A stretch of DNA of 64,000 nucleotides from Prochlorococcus sp. AG-402-M23 (GCA_003216575.1 QCIR01000001.1:62001-126000); one strand, 5' to 3'. Shown: positions 1-10,634, numbered from the stretch's first letter. Translations and numbers: made by a program. The notes: generated by a model not told the origin, from the sequence alone.

Positions 1-3000
1 ATTCAGTTAGTTGTTCTAAAAGTTTATCGCTATCCAATATTCCTAGTCCTCTTATAGTAACAGTCGAGCAACGATCTCCTTTTTTAAAAATAAATCGTCC
101 GTGAAGATGATTTGCCAAGCCTTTTCTTAATAATTTAAATGCTGGCTCATCCATCATGGTCTCTAATTCCACATTAGGTTTAGACAATTTTATTCTTGAG
201 AAGCCACATTTTTTAGCGATAATTTTTAACTTCATTACCTCTATTAATGATTCAACTGCCTTAGGTAATGCTCCATACCTGTCGATAAGGCTGCTTGCAA
301 ATTGAACTAATGAATCATTGTTTTCACATTGCGTTGCTAATCTATAAGCATTTATTTTTTCGTCTGGATCAGTTATCCAATCACCAGGTATAAAAGCTGT
401 AATGGGTAAATCTATTTGTGTATCCTCCACAGATGGAATATCCTGCCCTTGAATTTCTGCAATAGTTTCTTGTAATAATTCCATGTACAAATCAAATCCA
501 ATTGATTCCATTTGCCCACTTTGCTCAATGCCTAAAATATTTCCAACTCCCCTTATTTCCATATCTCTCATCGCTAATTGATAACCACTACCCAAGTCAC
601 TAAATTCTTGAATTGCCTTTAATCGCTGCCTTGCAGGATCATTTAATTTTTCGTTACTAGGATAAAATAACCAAGCATGTGCTTGTACACCACTACGACC
701 GACTCGGCCCCTTAATTGATATAGCTGAGATAATCCAAATTTATGCGAATCTTCAATTAAAATTGTATTAACTCTAGGAATATCTAAACCACTTTCAACA
801 ATAGTTGTACAGAGCAATATATCTGCCTCACCAGCATTGAATGCCAGCATTGCATTTTCAAGTGTGCCTTCCTCCATTTGTCCATGAGCAATAAGTAATT
901 TTACATTTGGAATCATTATTTTTAATTTTTCAGCTACTTCTTCTATCCCTTTGATTCGAGGAACTATATAAAATATTTGACCACCTCTATCAATTTCTTG
1001 GGAAATTGCACTTCTTATTATTTCATTATCGAGTGGTGCTAAATGAGTTTTAATAGGTCTACGTAATGGTGGAGGTGTTGTAATTAAGCTCATTTCACGT
1101 ACTCCAGAAAGACTCATATATAGCGTTCGTGGAATTGGAGTTGCAGAAAGGGTTAATACATCAACACTTTTTTTTAACTCCTTAATTTTTTCTTTCTGAT
1201 TAACTCCAAAACGCTGTTCTTCATCTATAACTAAAAGTCCTAAATCCTTATAAAGTAATTTTTTATTTAGAAGCTGATGTGTACCAACAACTGCATCAAT
1301 TTGACCATCCTTAAGTCCACTTACTATTTGTTTTCTTTCACTACTAGTTTTAAATCTATTCAATAATGATACTTTTATAGGGTATGGGGCAAATCGATCA
1401 GATATAGTTCTCCAATGTTGTTGAGATAAGACAGTTGTTGGTGCTAAAAATGCTATTTGTTTTCCTGAAGTAATGGCCTTAAATATTGCTCTTATTGCAA
1501 CTTCAGTCTTACCAAATCCAACGTCTCCACAGACTAGTCTATCCATAGGTTTATTACTTTCCATATCAGCTTTTACTTCTGTTGTAGCTTTTGCCTGATC
1601 AGGAGTCAGAGCATAAGGAAACGAATCTTCTAGTTCTTCTTGCCAAGGGCCGTCAATCGGAAACTTGAATCCTTTTTCTTTGCTTCTTTCTGCATATAAC
1701 TTAATTAAATCAATTGCAACTTTTTTTACAGATTTCTTAGCTTTTTCTTTGATTTTGTTCCAGTTTGCACCACCAAGTTTGCTTATAGAAGGAGTCTTGG
1801 AATTTGAATTTCTGTATCTACCTAAACTACCTAATTGATCTGCTGCAACACTAAGTTTACCATCCATATATTTTATCACCAAGTAATCTCTAGATTCTCC
1901 ATTAATGTTTAGTTTTTCTATTTTTTGAAACAATCCAATACCATGGTTTCTATGAACAACATAATCACCAGGATTCATTTTATTAGGGTCGATTCTCTTA
2001 CTCTGTGATTGCTTTCGCCTCCTTACATAACCTGTATTAATAATATTATATTGACCAAAAAATTCTTTATCAGTTATCACTGCTATTTTCCATGCAGGAA
2101 TTAAGGTACCTAAAATATTTGCTTCATTATTATTTTTAATAACGACCGGTAAGTTATCATCTATAACACTATTAATACCGTAAAAATCTGTATTATTAGA
2201 AATAAATTTGGAAATACATTCATGCTCCTCTAATAATGAGACTGCTCGGCTGGGTTGAGCAGACATAATCCAGACTGAATATTTATCTTTTATATAATTA
2301 GTAATATTTAAAGCAATTTTACCATATTGGTTTGGAAGCCAATTATGATTCTTAGAAGAAATATTAAATACATTTTTTCTTTTAGAGATATCTTCAAGAT
2401 CAGTTGTATCTACACCCATATAATTATTTAAATCATCATAGATATTAGAAATGTGCTTATGTAGATTTGGCTTATAATTCTCCCTAAAAATATTATTCTT
2501 ATCTGAATTATTTATAACTTCATCATAATGTTCACTTACTATTTTATACCATGCTTGACCATGAGATATACCCTGGGCTCTTTCATCAACAACAATGAAT
2601 GTATCTTTATCTAGATAATCTAATAGTGATGATGGACTTTCGAATGCTACTCCAAGATACTTTTTAGCAGAAGATAAATTGTTTGAATTTATCAGTTCAG
2701 AATATTCGTCATCTGAAAGTAAACATGATATGTCCTTATTATTAACTGACAAAAGCTTGTCAATAATTAGTGGATTAAATCCTGTTGGAGTAATACATAT
2801 CTTATCAATTCTATCCAATGACCTTTGAGTGATCGGATCGAATTCCTTAATCTTTTCTAATTGGTCACCAAATAATTCTAATCTTATTGGAAGTTCACTA
2901 CTTACAGGATATATATCAAGAATATCTCCTCTTCTCGTCCATGTTCCCTCCTGATCAATATTATTAGTTTTTTTATATCCACACTCACTTAATCTTTTTG

Positions 3001-3469
3001 AAAGTTTTGTCAGGTCTATTTCATCTCCAGCATTTAATTTAATACACTTAGATTTAAGATATTCTAAAGGTGGTAAATGTGGTTGTAATGATCTTTCAGA
3101 GGCAATTATTGCGATACTTTCTGAATTTTTTAATTCCAATATATCGCTAAGTACTTGTAATTGTCCCCATGTTATTTCAGATGTTACTTGTAATAAATCG
3201 TATGGTAGAGATTCACTAGTAGGATATAAACATGTTTTATCCCAACCGCAATTATTCAATAGAGGAAACCACCTTGTTGCTTCTTCTAAGGTTGGAACTA
3301 TTACTAAAAGCTTTTTCGAAACTTTCTTTGCAAGAGAAGTAGTGATTAATGCTTTTACCGTAAGTGAAGCTCCAGTTAATATCAATCTTTCATTTCTTTT
3401 TGTTCGCTCAATTAACTCATTAGTTAAGGGATGATTCTCAAAATAATTTGCTATAGACTCTATAGACAC
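1..3469 (-). CDS. mfd: Transcription-repair coupling factor Mfd (3' end off window)
   Basis: ATP-driven translocase that removes RNA polymerase stalled at DNA lesions and recruits UvrA for nucleotide excision repair. The reading frame stays open from a GTG at 3467-3469 (protein start SIESIANYF) to the window edge, about 1156 codons, so only a short C-terminal tail should be missing. Visible motifs are Walker A (GDVGFGKT, around 1510-1545) and the DEEQ box (IDEEQRFGV, around 1205-1230), both typical of the RecG-like translocase module. The first in-frame stop upstream of the GTG lies only 15 bases away, so the start can hardly be elsewhere. It follows an unknown gene on the same strand with a 62-base gap and is probably co-transcribed with it. 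uvrC lies elsewhere in the window. Confidence 0.95.
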   Translation of the reverse strand, partial: MSIESIANYFENHPLTNELIERTKRNERLILTGASLTVKALITTSLAKKVSKKLLVIVPTLEEATRWFPLLNNCGWDKTCLYPTSESLPYDLLQVTSEITWGQLQVLSDILELKNSESIAIIASERSLQPHLPPLEYLKSKCIKLNAGDEIDLTKLSKRLSECGYKKTNNIDQEGTWTRRGDILDIYPVSSELPIRLELFGDQLEKIKEFDPITQRSLDRIDKICITPTGFNPLIIDKLLSVNNKDISCLLSDDEYSELINSNNLSSAKKYLGVAFESPSSLLDYLDKDTFIVVDERAQGISHGQAWYKIVSEHYDEVINNSDKNNIFRENYKPNLHKHISNIYDDLNNYMGVDTTDLEDISKRKNVFNISSKNHNWLPNQYGKIALNITNYIKDKYSVWIMSAQPSRAVSLLEEHECISKFISNNTDFYGINSVIDDNLPVVIKNNNEANILGTLIPAWKIAVITDKEFFGQYNIINTGYVRRRKQSQSKRIDPNKMNPGDYVVHRNHGIGLFQKIEKLNINGESRDYLVIKYMDGKLSVAADQLGSLGRYRNSNSKTPSISKLGGANWNKIKEKAKKSVKKVAIDLIKLYAERSKEKGFKFPIDGPWQEELEDSFPYALTPDQAKATTEVKADMESNKPMDRLVCGDVGFGKTEVAIRAIFKAITSGKQIAFLAPTTVLSQQHWRTISDRFAPYPIKVSLLNRFKTSSERKQIVSGLKDGQIDAVVGTHQLLNKKLLYKDLGLLVIDEEQRFGVNQKEKIKELKKSVDVLTLSATPIPRTLYMSLSGVREMSLITTPPPLRRPIKTHLAPLDNEIIRSAISQEIDRGGQIFYIVPRIKGIEEVAEKLKIMIPNVKLLIAHGQMEEGTLENAMLAFNAGEADILLCTTIVESGLDIPRVNTILIEDSHKFGLSQLYQLRGRVGRSGVQAHAWLFYPSNEKLNDPARQRLKAIQEFSDLGSGYQLAMRDMEIRGVGNILGIEQSGQMESIGFDLYMELLQETIAEIQGQDIPSVEDTQIDLPITAFIPGDWITDPDEKINAYRLATQCENNDSLVQFASSLIDRYGALPKAVESLIEVMKLKIIAKKCGFSRIKLSKPNVELETMMDEPAFKLLRKGLANHLHGRFIFKKGDRCSTVTIRGLGILDSDKLLEQLTE

Positions 3470-3531
3470 TATTCTTTTATTACATTATAACTTTAGAATA
3501 CCATATCATTATAGTTCTCATGGTGAGAGGC

Positions 3532-4188
3532 TTATTGATCTAAATGTTGATTTCGAATTGATTTAAGCTTCGATAAAAAAGATGTTAATTGTTTTTCATC
3601 TAGCTCCTTTCTAGTTAAAACATTGAACTCTTTTTGTAAAAATTCTCTACCCTGTTTATGGTCCCATTTTAAATCTCTAAGTACATTGTCTGACTGCTCT
3701 ATTAATGAATTAGTTACATTCGTATAACTTTTATAATCAATATTTTTAAGCATTTTTAGGTAATTTACGATATCAATATATTTTGTTATCTTGTTACGAT
3801 TATTGATTCCTAAATTGCTTATCAGGAAATTTATTTCATCCTCTCTAGTCCATTTTAATCTTTCAATTTCTAAATCAATTGATGTCAATTCATTGCTCCA
3901 GTCACTAGGTTCTTTATTAATTATATCATTTTTCGTATTGTCATTTTTTTGTAATTCATCTTCTAATGGCATATTAATTTCATTCTCATGTTTTGATTTT
4001 AAAATTGAATTATCATTTATAGATATTTTAAGTCGTTTATTTAATCTTGATATTGCTTTATCCTCAGCGATTTCAACTGTAGGTCCTTCAGCTAGTGAAC
4101 TCCCTAGATTTTTTTCATTAAGCCACCCATTTACCTTGACTATGACTTTGGTATCGGAAAAGTGGCATAGTTTTGATTCAAATCTCAT
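3532..4188 (-). CDS. Conserved-looking hypothetical protein upstream of mfd
   Basis: 218 residues, function not recognised. The N-terminal 45 residues (FSDTKVIVKVNGWLNEK, then GPTVEIAEDKAISRL) look like a small folded domain. A polar Asn/Lys/Glu-rich linker follows (about 55-95), then a charged, probably helical C-terminal part with two related segments, LKWTREDEINFLISNLG (near 112) and LKWDHKQGREFLQKEFN (near 172). These look like an internal duplication of a Trp-containing motif. No signal peptide or membrane segment is seen. It sits 62 bases upstream of mfd on the same strand, and is divergent from terC. Confidence 0.75.
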   Translation of the reverse strand: MRFESKLCHFSDTKVIVKVNGWLNEKNLGSSLAEGPTVEIAEDKAISRLNKRLKISINDNSILKSKHENEINMPLEDELQKNDNTKNDIINKEPSDWSNELTSIDLEIERLKWTREDEINFLISNLGINNRNKITKYIDIVNYLKMLKNIDYKSYTNVTNSLIEQSDNVLRDLKWDHKQGREFLQKEFNVLTRKELDEKQLTSFLSKLKSIRNQHLDQ

Positions 4189-4274
4189 GACTATGTTGCT
4201 TTAGCTCTGATTTTAAATATTAGCGTTAATATAAATCAAACAATCAATATAAATAGCTCTTTTTTCTCAATTGA

Positions 4275-4997
4275 ATGGATTCTGCATCTCTCAGGTCATT
4301 AACTCCTTTACTTGATGGTATAGACAGATGGGTTGAACTAGCTCCTCTTTTACCTATTATTATTTCCTTAGAGCTTGTATTATCTGCTGATAATGCTGTT
4401 GCTTTAGCCTCAATAACAAAGAATTTGAATAATATTACTCTTCAAAAACGAGCTCTCAATATAGGCATATTAATAGCATTATTATTGAGAATATTTGTTA
4501 TTCTTACAGCGCAATTCTTTTTAAACTTCTGGCCTTTTAAATTAATTGGTGGACTTTATCTGATTTCTTTATCTATATCTAAGTTTATTTCAATAAACAA
4601 GCAGCACTCTAGTGAAAATAACAAGGATGAAAATGTCAAATCTGAGAGTTCCTTGTTAAATATTATTATTTTGCTAGCTATAACTGATCTGGCTTTTTCT
4701 ATAGATAGTATTACTGCTGCCGTAGCTATAAGTGATCAGTTTCTTCTGGTTATTACAGGAGCAATTATTGGTGTTGTGGCTTTAAGATTTACCTCTGGAT
4801 TATTTGTTAAGTGGCTAGAAATATACGTTAATTTAGAAAAAGCTGGATATATTGCAGTTGCAATAATTGGTATAAAGTTAATACTTCAGTTGATATTTTA
4901 CAAACAGGGTATTCCTGAATATTTGTTCTTCTTAATAATGCTATGCTTATTTCTGTGGGGCTTTTCAAGTAAGGAAAGTAGAATTAATAATGTTTAG
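4275..4997 (+). CDS. TerC family integral membrane protein
   Basis: 240-residue polytopic membrane protein of the TerC family, which includes metal exporters and the plant thylakoid TerC needed for membrane-protein insertion. Family hallmarks are the acidic membrane motif [14 protein letters not shown] near residue 36 and its repeat [18 protein letters not shown] near residue 136. About seven hydrophobic segments are visible, with a charged loop between the halves (about 105-125). The ATG at 4275 is the only sensible start. Its 3' end overlaps the convergent fmt gene by four bases. Whether this member moves Mn, Ca or another ion, or helps thylakoid assembly, cannot be decided from sequence. 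Confidence 0.85.
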   Translation: MDSASLRSLTPLLDGIDRWVELAPLLPIIISLELVLSADNAVALASITKNLNNITLQKRALNIGILIALLLRIFVILTAQFFLNFWPFKLIGGLYLISLSISKFISINKQHSSENNKDENVKSESSLLNIIILLAITDLAFSIDSITAAVAISDQFLLVITGAIIGVVALRFTSGLFVKWLEIYVNLEKAGYIAVAIIGIKLILQLIFYKQGIPEYLFFLIMLCLFLWGFSSKESRINNV

Positions 4998-6004
4998 TTT
5001 CCTAATATACAATTAATACTAATATTAGATTGAGCTGCTAATGTATAAGCATCAGTTTTATTTTTCCCTTCTAATTTACCATACTTAATGATAATAGGAA
5101 TATCTTTAGCCATTATCATTATACCATTTAACTTATTTATCATAATTATCTCACCTGGAGTTTTATTTTTAAATGATTCATTTTTTATTATTTTATATTC
5201 TATCGAATCATTTGTATTAGCAATTAATGCTGCGTCTAGAATCTTTATTCTTTTACCTTTATACAAGGTATAAGAATTTGGATATAGTCCTTTTATTTTC
5301 TTTAGTATTTTTCGTGCATTTTGATTCCAATCTATTAAAAAATCTCCTTTCCCTATTTGCCTTGCATAACTTGGATGACCTTTTAACTTAGATTGATCTA
5401 TAGCGTCCAATTTATTTAACCTTTCGGAACGACTCAATCCATATGTCGTCTCAATATTTTTAAGAGATTTAATTAAAAGATTTGATGAAATATTACATAG
5501 CCTATTGGTAAGTGTCTCTAAATTATCTGAATCTGAGATTTCTGTAGTTTCTTGTTCTATAACGGGACCTGTATCTAAGCCTTCATCCATTGCCATAATG
5601 CAAATACCAGTTCTTGCATCATCATTAGTAAGACTCCACTGTATTGGAGCAGCTCCTCTCCAAGCTGGAAGTAAGGACGCATGACTATTCCAGCAACCTA
5701 ATTTGGGTTGAGTTAATATTTCTTTTGAAAGAATTTGTCCAAAAGCAACAACTATGTAAATATCTGCACGTAAATTATAAAGTAATTCTCTTAAATTTTG
5801 ATCTTTGCTGATTGATTTGGTTGTATAAGCAGGAATTCCAATATCTAATGCAACTTGCTTTACTGGCGTGGCCGATAATTTTTTACCTCTATTTCTTTTC
5901 CTGTCTGGTTGTGTCACAACAGCAATTACTTCATACCCCGATTTAACTATTTCAATTAAATTATCAGCTGCGTATTGTGGTGTCCCAAAAAAAACTATTT
6001 TCAC
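4994..6004 (-). CDS. fmt: Methionyl-tRNA formyltransferase
   Basis: Formylates initiator Met-tRNA using 10-formyl-tetrahydrofolate. 336 residues, a normal length. The N-terminus begins with the Rossmann strand [15 protein letters not shown]. The catalytic region shows [18 protein letters not shown] (Asn and His of the formyl-transfer site) and DEGLDTGPV (catalytic Asp). The C-terminal tRNA-binding domain follows from about residue 205. The start codon is GTG, overlapping the TGA stop of tldE as GTGA, so translation is probably coupled. It is the third gene of a tldD-tldE-fmt unit. Confidence 0.95.
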   Translation of the reverse strand: MKIVFFGTPQYAADNLIEIVKSGYEVIAVVTQPDRKRNRGKKLSATPVKQVALDIGIPAYTTKSISKDQNLRELLYNLRADIYIVVAFGQILSKEILTQPKLGCWNSHASLLPAWRGAAPIQWSLTNDDARTGICIMAMDEGLDTGPVIEQETTEISDSDNLETLTNRLCNISSNLLIKSLKNIETTYGLSRSERLNKLDAIDQSKLKGHPSYARQIGKGDFLIDWNQNARKILKKIKGLYPNSYTLYKGKRIKILDAALIANTNDSIEYKIIKNESFKNKTPGEIIMINKLNGIMIMAKDIPIIIKYGKLEGKNKTDAYTLAAQSNISINCILGN

Positions 6005-7386
6005 GCTTCACCAGTTATTGATATATTCTCTACCCAAACATAAGGACTTATTCCTTGATGAGTTGTCATTTGTTCGTCTTCAATTTTAACAATATTATTT
6101 AATACATTCAAAATATCTCCAGCAACCGTTGCAGCTTCTATTGAAGTCTTTTTACCATTGCTAACTACCCATCCATCAAAGGGCAATGAAAATGAACCTT
6201 GACTAGCTTTAACTCCTGAATGTAGAGCAGATAGTTCATCAATCAAAATGTATTCCTCTTGAGTAGATTTAGTACTTAGACATTCATTTTTATCAATTTC
6301 GGCTTTACTATTACTTATAACTAACCAATCAGGCGAGACAGAAACCTTTGCGCCCAAACCTGCATGGCCTGTAGGCTGAACACCAAACTTTCTTGCTGTA
6401 GCTTCTGAATGAAGTAAGTTGATTAATTTCCCAGACTTTATAAGGTTTATATTTTGAGTAGGAGTGCCTTCACCATCAAAACTAAAGGCCCCAACATTTT
6501 CAGGATGCAGACCTTCATCACTTATATTTAGATTTTTTACTGCTACTTGTTTACCTACAGAATCTTCGTTCATTAAGCTAACGCCATCTATAATTGACCT
6601 TGCATTGAACATAGAACTAAAAGCACTTATTAATTGAAGAAAAGCTTCAGGCGTAAAACAAACCAAATATTTATTTGTTGGGATTGCTGTGTATTCAAGA
6701 TGACTAATTAATTTATTTGAAGTTTCTTTAATGCATGAATCTACATCTAGTTTGCTTAAACATGTGTTAATTCGAATACTACCTGCACTTCTTGGCTTCT
6801 TATTCTTTTCACTCCCTTTGGCATATAAATATATAGAAGATTGCGATAATTTCATATATCTATTTGCACCGTCACTATTAACATATAACCTTTCCATTTG
6901 ACTTTCACTAAGTCCATTGTATGGAACAGAGTCGATAGAAATATGAGTATCTATCAATTTTTTTTCAGCATTCTTCAGGATAGTTAATAATTCATGAATG
7001 CCATGATCATTATCAACCTTTATATGAATTTCATTTAATGGTGCTTTCGCTAGTGAAGAGAATTCCGGGGACTCTTTTTCATTACCAAAAATACTAGCCT
7101 CAATTGCGCCTTTCATGGCCTTCTTTATACCTTCATTAGTTAGGTCAGATGTACTTGTAATTCCAACTTTATTATCGTTCCAAACTCTTAATGTCATTGA
7201 ATTTCTTTGAGAACCTTTTAATTGCTTAGCAGTACCTTGATGAACTTGAACCGATATATCTCTACTGGATGAAGCACCAACATCCCATTTTTTAATGTTC
7301 GACTCTTTACTATATTTATCTAAAAGTTCAATTAATACACTTGGATTTAACTCTTCAATTTGAGTATTAGTATTGCTTTTATTCAT
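6001..7386 (-). CDS. pmbA: TldE/PmbA subunit of the TldD-TldE metalloprotease
   Basis: Non-catalytic partner of TldD. In Escherichia coli the heterodimer degrades unfolded peptides, processes microcin B17 and cleaves the CcdA antitoxin. I place the start at ATG 7386 ([13 protein letters not shown]), because an excellent Shine-Dalgarno GGAGGT, overlapping the end of tldD, lies seven bases before it. A TTG five codons further upstream would put the ribosome site inside the gene. About 461 residues, normal for the family. No HExxxH motif is present, as expected for TldE. It is directly downstream of tldD, with its stop fused to the GTG of fmt. Confidence 0.93.
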   Translation of the reverse strand: MNKSNTNTQIEELNPSVLIELLDKYSKESNIKKWDVGASSSRDISVQVHQGTAKQLKGSQRNSMTLRVWNDNKVGITSTSDLTNEGIKKAMKGAIEASIFGNEKESPEFSSLAKAPLNEIHIKVDNDHGIHELLTILKNAEKKLIDTHISIDSVPYNGLSESQMERLYVNSDGANRYMKLSQSSIYLYAKGSEKNKKPRSAGSIRINTCLSKLDVDSCIKETSNKLISHLEYTAIPTNKYLVCFTPEAFLQLISAFSSMFNARSIIDGVSLMNEDSVGKQVAVKNLNISDEGLHPENVGAFSFDGEGTPTQNINLIKSGKLINLLHSEATARKFGVQPTGHAGLGAKVSVSPDWLVISNSKAEIDKNECLSTKSTQEEYILIDELSALHSGVKASQGSFSLPFDGWVVSNGKKTSIEAATVAGDILNVLNNIVKIEDEQMTTHQGISPYVWVENISITGEA

Positions 7387-7387
7387 T

Positions 7388-8833
7388 TTATCTACCTCCA
7401 ACTGTTATTGAATCTACTTTTATATGAGGTTGGCCTACAGTAACATTCACACTTCCGCTAACTGAGCCACAAAAACCAGCAGCAAGATCTAAGTCGTTAG
7501 CACACATAGATATTCTAGGCAATATTTCTTTAGCCTCTCCTATTAATGTTGCTCCCTTCACTGGCTTATCTAGAGTTCCATTTTTTATTAAATAACCTTC
7601 TTCAACGGAGAAGTTAAACTGGCCAGTTGGACCTACACTCCCTCCACCCATAGATTTGCAATAGAGACCGTTTTCTACACTTGAAATTAAATTTTCAGGA
7701 GAGTAGTTTCCTTGTTTAATATATGTATTTCTCATACGACTTGCCGCTGCGAACGAGAAATTTTGTCTTCTTCCACTACCTGTTCTTGGATGACCTGTTC
7801 TTAAGGAGCCTGCTCTATCTGAAAGGAATTTTTTTAAAATTCCATCTTCTATTAAAAGTGTATTTTGAGGTTCCATTCCTTCATCATCCATAGATAATGA
7901 GCCAAAGGCATGATTGGAAAAGCCTTCATCAACTGCACTTACAGATTTATGAGCAATTTGTTTATTTACTTTGTCGTGGAATGGGGAAGTCCCACGTTCT
8001 AATTGAGTAGTTTCAAGAAGATGACCACATGCTTCGTGGAAAATTACACCCCCAAATTTATTAGCTAAAACAACAGGCATTTGGCCAGCTTCAACATATT
8101 CAGCATGAAGCATTTTTTTCGCACTTTCATTTAACTCAGTGGCACTGTCTTCAATATTCCAATTCCTTAAGTCATCTGGATTTCCTGAACTTCCATATCT
8201 TCGAGCGGATGTAGCTCTATTTTGCTCTTTTATTGCGATAACATTTAAACCGACGGTTTGATGAAGACGAATATCTCTTGCAAATACACCATCAGTTGCT
8301 GCCACAAGAACTTCTTGCCAATTCCTTGAATAACTTGCTCTTCTTACTTGAAAATCTTTATTTTTATTTGCAAGTAAATTGGTAGATTCCAATAATTTAC
8401 TTGTTGATTCATTTAAATCTGGGCTCTTATCTAACCAATTACATTTTTCACTTCCATAGTCCTTCAAAATATTTAAACCAGCAAAATCCGATTTATTGTG
8501 AGCACCCATTTTTAGTCCTAACATCCCAAGAGCTTGCGATAATGCGAATAAAAGTCCTGCTTTCGACAAATCATTCGTACTTACAAATCCGTCTTTACTA
8601 CCTAGAAAAACTCTTATACCTGCACCAATACCAAATGATGGACTGACATTCGAGATATCGTCTTGTTCTGCTAAAAGAGAAATGTTGTCAGATTTTTCAA
8701 GAAATATCTCTACAAGGTCAGCACCTGCAGATTTCCCAAGTGATAGCAATTCTTCAATCTGAGGTTTTAATGTGTCATCAAAAGTGTGAAATAGAAGATT
8801 TTCATTTTGTTTAGACAATACTGAATTGGTCAA
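7388..8833 (-). CDS. tldD: TldD metalloprotease catalytic subunit
   Basis: Zinc-dependent peptidase subunit of TldD-TldE. The zinc-binding motif HEACGH is seen at about residues 266-271, in GGVIFHEACGHLLETT. The glycine-rich C-terminal strand region (FAAASRMRNTYI, then GGGSVGPTGQF) is typical. 481 residues, family length. The only early start codon is a TTG at 8831-8833, preceded by a run of A on the coding strand and without a clear Shine-Dalgarno, so the exact start is uncertain. It heads the tldD-tldE-fmt unit. In Prochlorococcus relatives that make lanthipeptides such a protease could matter for peptide processing, but no precursor gene is visible here. Confidence 0.93.
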   Translation of the reverse strand: MTNSVLSKQNENLLFHTFDDTLKPQIEELLSLGKSAGADLVEIFLEKSDNISLLAEQDDISNVSPSFGIGAGIRVFLGSKDGFVSTNDLSKAGLLFALSQALGMLGLKMGAHNKSDFAGLNILKDYGSEKCNWLDKSPDLNESTSKLLESTNLLANKNKDFQVRRASYSRNWQEVLVAATDGVFARDIRLHQTVGLNVIAIKEQNRATSARRYGSSGNPDDLRNWNIEDSATELNESAKKMLHAEYVEAGQMPVVLANKFGGVIFHEACGHLLETTQLERGTSPFHDKVNKQIAHKSVSAVDEGFSNHAFGSLSMDDEGMEPQNTLLIEDGILKKFLSDRAGSLRTGHPRTGSGRRQNFSFAAASRMRNTYIKQGNYSPENLISSVENGLYCKSMGGGSVGPTGQFNFSVEEGYLIKNGTLDKPVKGATLIGEAKEILPRISMCANDLDLAAGFCGSVSGSVNVTVGQPHIKVDSITVGGR

Positions 8834-8952
8834 TTTTTTTTTTTTTTTTATTATGGCATTGGTTAATCATAACTGTGTGTTCAGTATGATTTAAATATAT
8901 TTATTAAAATTACATAAATAAATTACTAATGTTTGTATTAATAAAAGTTTTA

Positions 8953-9408
8953 TTAGTTATTACCAAACCATTTTTGACCATTCAATCTTTGCAGAACTCT
9001 AGAAATCAACAAAGCTAATGTAGTCTTTTTTTCATCAATTAGAAAAGATTCTACAATACTTGGCTCTGAGTTTGATTCGGCTAAAAGTATAGTCTTATTT
9101 GAGGTTATTGCATCTTTACTAAAACAAAGCCAGAACTTTCTATCTTGGGATAACTCACAAAAAACCATCCAGCAATTACCTCCAACTACAGGTCTGTCTC
9201 CTTGAATCAATTTAATTTCATTTATTTCTATCCCTTTCTCCAGAATTGATTTTTTTAAGCCAGGAACAAAGTAATTATTAATAAATTCATCAAAAGGTTT
9301 ATCTTCTAACTTAGGAGCTTTTACAGGTTTTTTAGGAATTGATGATTTCTCGACGCTAGATACTTCAGACTTAGTATTTAAGGCCTCAGAAGGTATAGAA
9401 TTTTCCAT
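8953..9408 (-). CDS. DUF2996 family protein
   Basis: 151-residue protein matching, from memory, the cyanobacterial and plastid DUF2996 family of unknown function. The first 35 residues are Ser/Lys/Pro-rich and probably disordered. The rest is a compact domain (FDEFINNYFVPGLKKSILEKG, then VVGGNCWMVFCELSQDRKFW, then a C-terminal helix LLISRVLQRLNGQKW). No signal peptide. It is separated from tldD by about 120 bases and from the upstream membrane-protein gene by 66 bases, all on the same strand, so it may be read from the ubiX-side transcript. Confidence 0.75.
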   Translation of the reverse strand: MENSIPSEALNTKSEVSSVEKSSIPKKPVKAPKLEDKPFDEFINNYFVPGLKKSILEKGIEINEIKLIQGDRPVVGGNCWMVFCELSQDRKFWLCFSKDAITSNKTILLAESNSEPSIVESFLIDEKKTTLALLISRVLQRLNGQKWFGNN

Positions 9409-9474
9409 AAAATAATATTAGCAAAATAAATCAATGTTGTTCAATTATTATTGAATAAAAATAAATAAATTTTT

Positions 9475-10029
9475 TTACCAGTTTAAATATGTATCATCAA
9501 GCCAATCATCCATAATTAGATTTTTTTTATCATCATTTTCTGAAATATATTCGTCCTCATTATATGGAGAATCAAATTCTTCTTGAAAGTCATGATTATC
9601 ATTCTCTTCGCTATAAAATTGTTGAGTTGATTCGTTATCTTTGTTTGTATTACCAATTACTCGAAAATTTGCATTAATTGTTGGCGACGGATCCTTAATA
9701 TCTCTTTCGATTAATATATTTCCATATTGATTATTTTTGATATTCACTGATGAGTTATTAGTTGGATAATTTAAATTGTCTAACTGTTCATATATTTCAT
9801 TTTTTACTTTGGTTTTGTGACTATTTATAAACTTTGTTGTTAGTATATATGAGAGGATAAAACCTGTTCCTGTTGATATTGCAAGATATGTTCCCAGTGA
9901 CAATGAAGGAGTATCCCAGATTAGTAACCTTAATTTCGTAGTTTGTTTTTGATTATTAAAGCTTATAAATACAATAAAAATTAAAGTCGATATAACCGGT
10001 AAACTTTTTAAAAGATTAATTACTTTCAT
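9475..10029 (-). CDS. Small membrane protein with acidic tail, LapA/DUF1049-like
   Basis: 184 residues. Two hydrophobic segments (about 10-24 and 43-63) flank a short basic loop, an arrangement resembling cyanobacterial proteins annotated as LapA or DUF1049-like. The rest is a hydrophilic tail ending in a strongly acidic stretch (DSPYNEDEYISENDDKK). Its ATG overlaps the stop of ubiX (ATGA), so it is translationally coupled as the third gene of the RNB-like protein, ubiX, membrane-protein set. The role is not known, and the family assignment is tentative. Confidence 0.6.
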   Translation of the reverse strand: MKVINLLKSLPVISTLIFIVFISFNNQKQTTKLRLLIWDTPSLSLGTYLAISTGTGFILSYILTTKFINSHKTKVKNEIYEQLDNLNYPTNNSSVNIKNNQYGNILIERDIKDPSPTINANFRVIGNTNKDNESTQQFYSEENDNHDFQEEFDSPYNEDEYISENDDKKNLIMDDWLDDTYLNW

Positions 10030-10634
10030 TTATTTGGTCCAACCCACCTTTTGATATTATCGAAATCTTCCCCAAGTGAATCAAAAAGTCTTACGACTAT
10101 AAAATCTATTATATCATCAATGGTTTTAGGATTTGTATACCAAGCAGGTATGGGTGGGACTATTGATGCACCTGCTTTAGCTAAGCGATTAATATTTTCT
10201 ATATGAATTAAGCTAAAAGGTGTCTCTCTTGGAGAAATTATTAGCGGCCTATTTTCTTTTAGATGTACATCGGCACATCTCTCTATTAAATCTAAAGAAA
10301 AACCCGAAGCTATTCTTCCTAATGTACCCATTGAACAAGGAACTATAACCATACCTTTGGTTTTATGACTTCCGCTAGCAATAGAAGCTGAATGATCATT
10401 CCATCGATAACAATTTAAGCTACCTTTTTCTACTTTAAGTTTTTTTCTCCAAAAAACCTCCTGCGCATTAGGCTCAACGGGAATATTCAAATTACGTTCA
10501 CTTTTAGCAACCTCATAAGCGCCTTTACTAAGTATTAAATCTACAGTTTTGTTGTTTTGAAGTAGCAACTGTACTGACCTCTCGCCTAATTGCATAGCGG
10601 AAGCTCCTGTAATGGCAATTACAATACTTCTCAT
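10026..10634 (-). CDS. ubiX: UbiX-type flavin prenyltransferase
   Basis: Makes prenylated FMN, the cofactor of UbiD-type decarboxylases. In cyanobacteria it is expected to serve plastoquinone synthesis. 202 residues. The N-terminal flavin-binding strand-loop is AITGASAMQLGERSV. The conserved late motif is ETPFSLIHIENINRLAKAGA, and CSMGTLGRIASG is the SMxT motif that binds phosphate. The start ATG overlaps the TGA of the upstream RNB-like gene (ATGA), and the stop overlaps the next ATG in the same manner. No ubiD is seen in the window. Confidence 0.9.
   Translation of the reverse strand: MRSIVIAITGASAMQLGERSVQLLLQNNKTVDLILSKGAYEVAKSERNLNIPVEPNAQEVFWRKKLKVEKGSLNCYRWNDHSASIASGSHKTKGMVIVPCSMGTLGRIASGFSLDLIERCADVHLKENRPLIISPRETPFSLIHIENINRLAKAGASIVPPIPAWYTNPKTIDDIIDFIVVRLFDSLGEDFDNIKRWVGPNK

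Noticed and set aside
3791-4204. 137-codon open frame antisense to the gene before mfd
   Set aside because: Ser/Phe/Leu-rich shadow; the opposite frame has better composition, start and context, although the latter is itself unknown.
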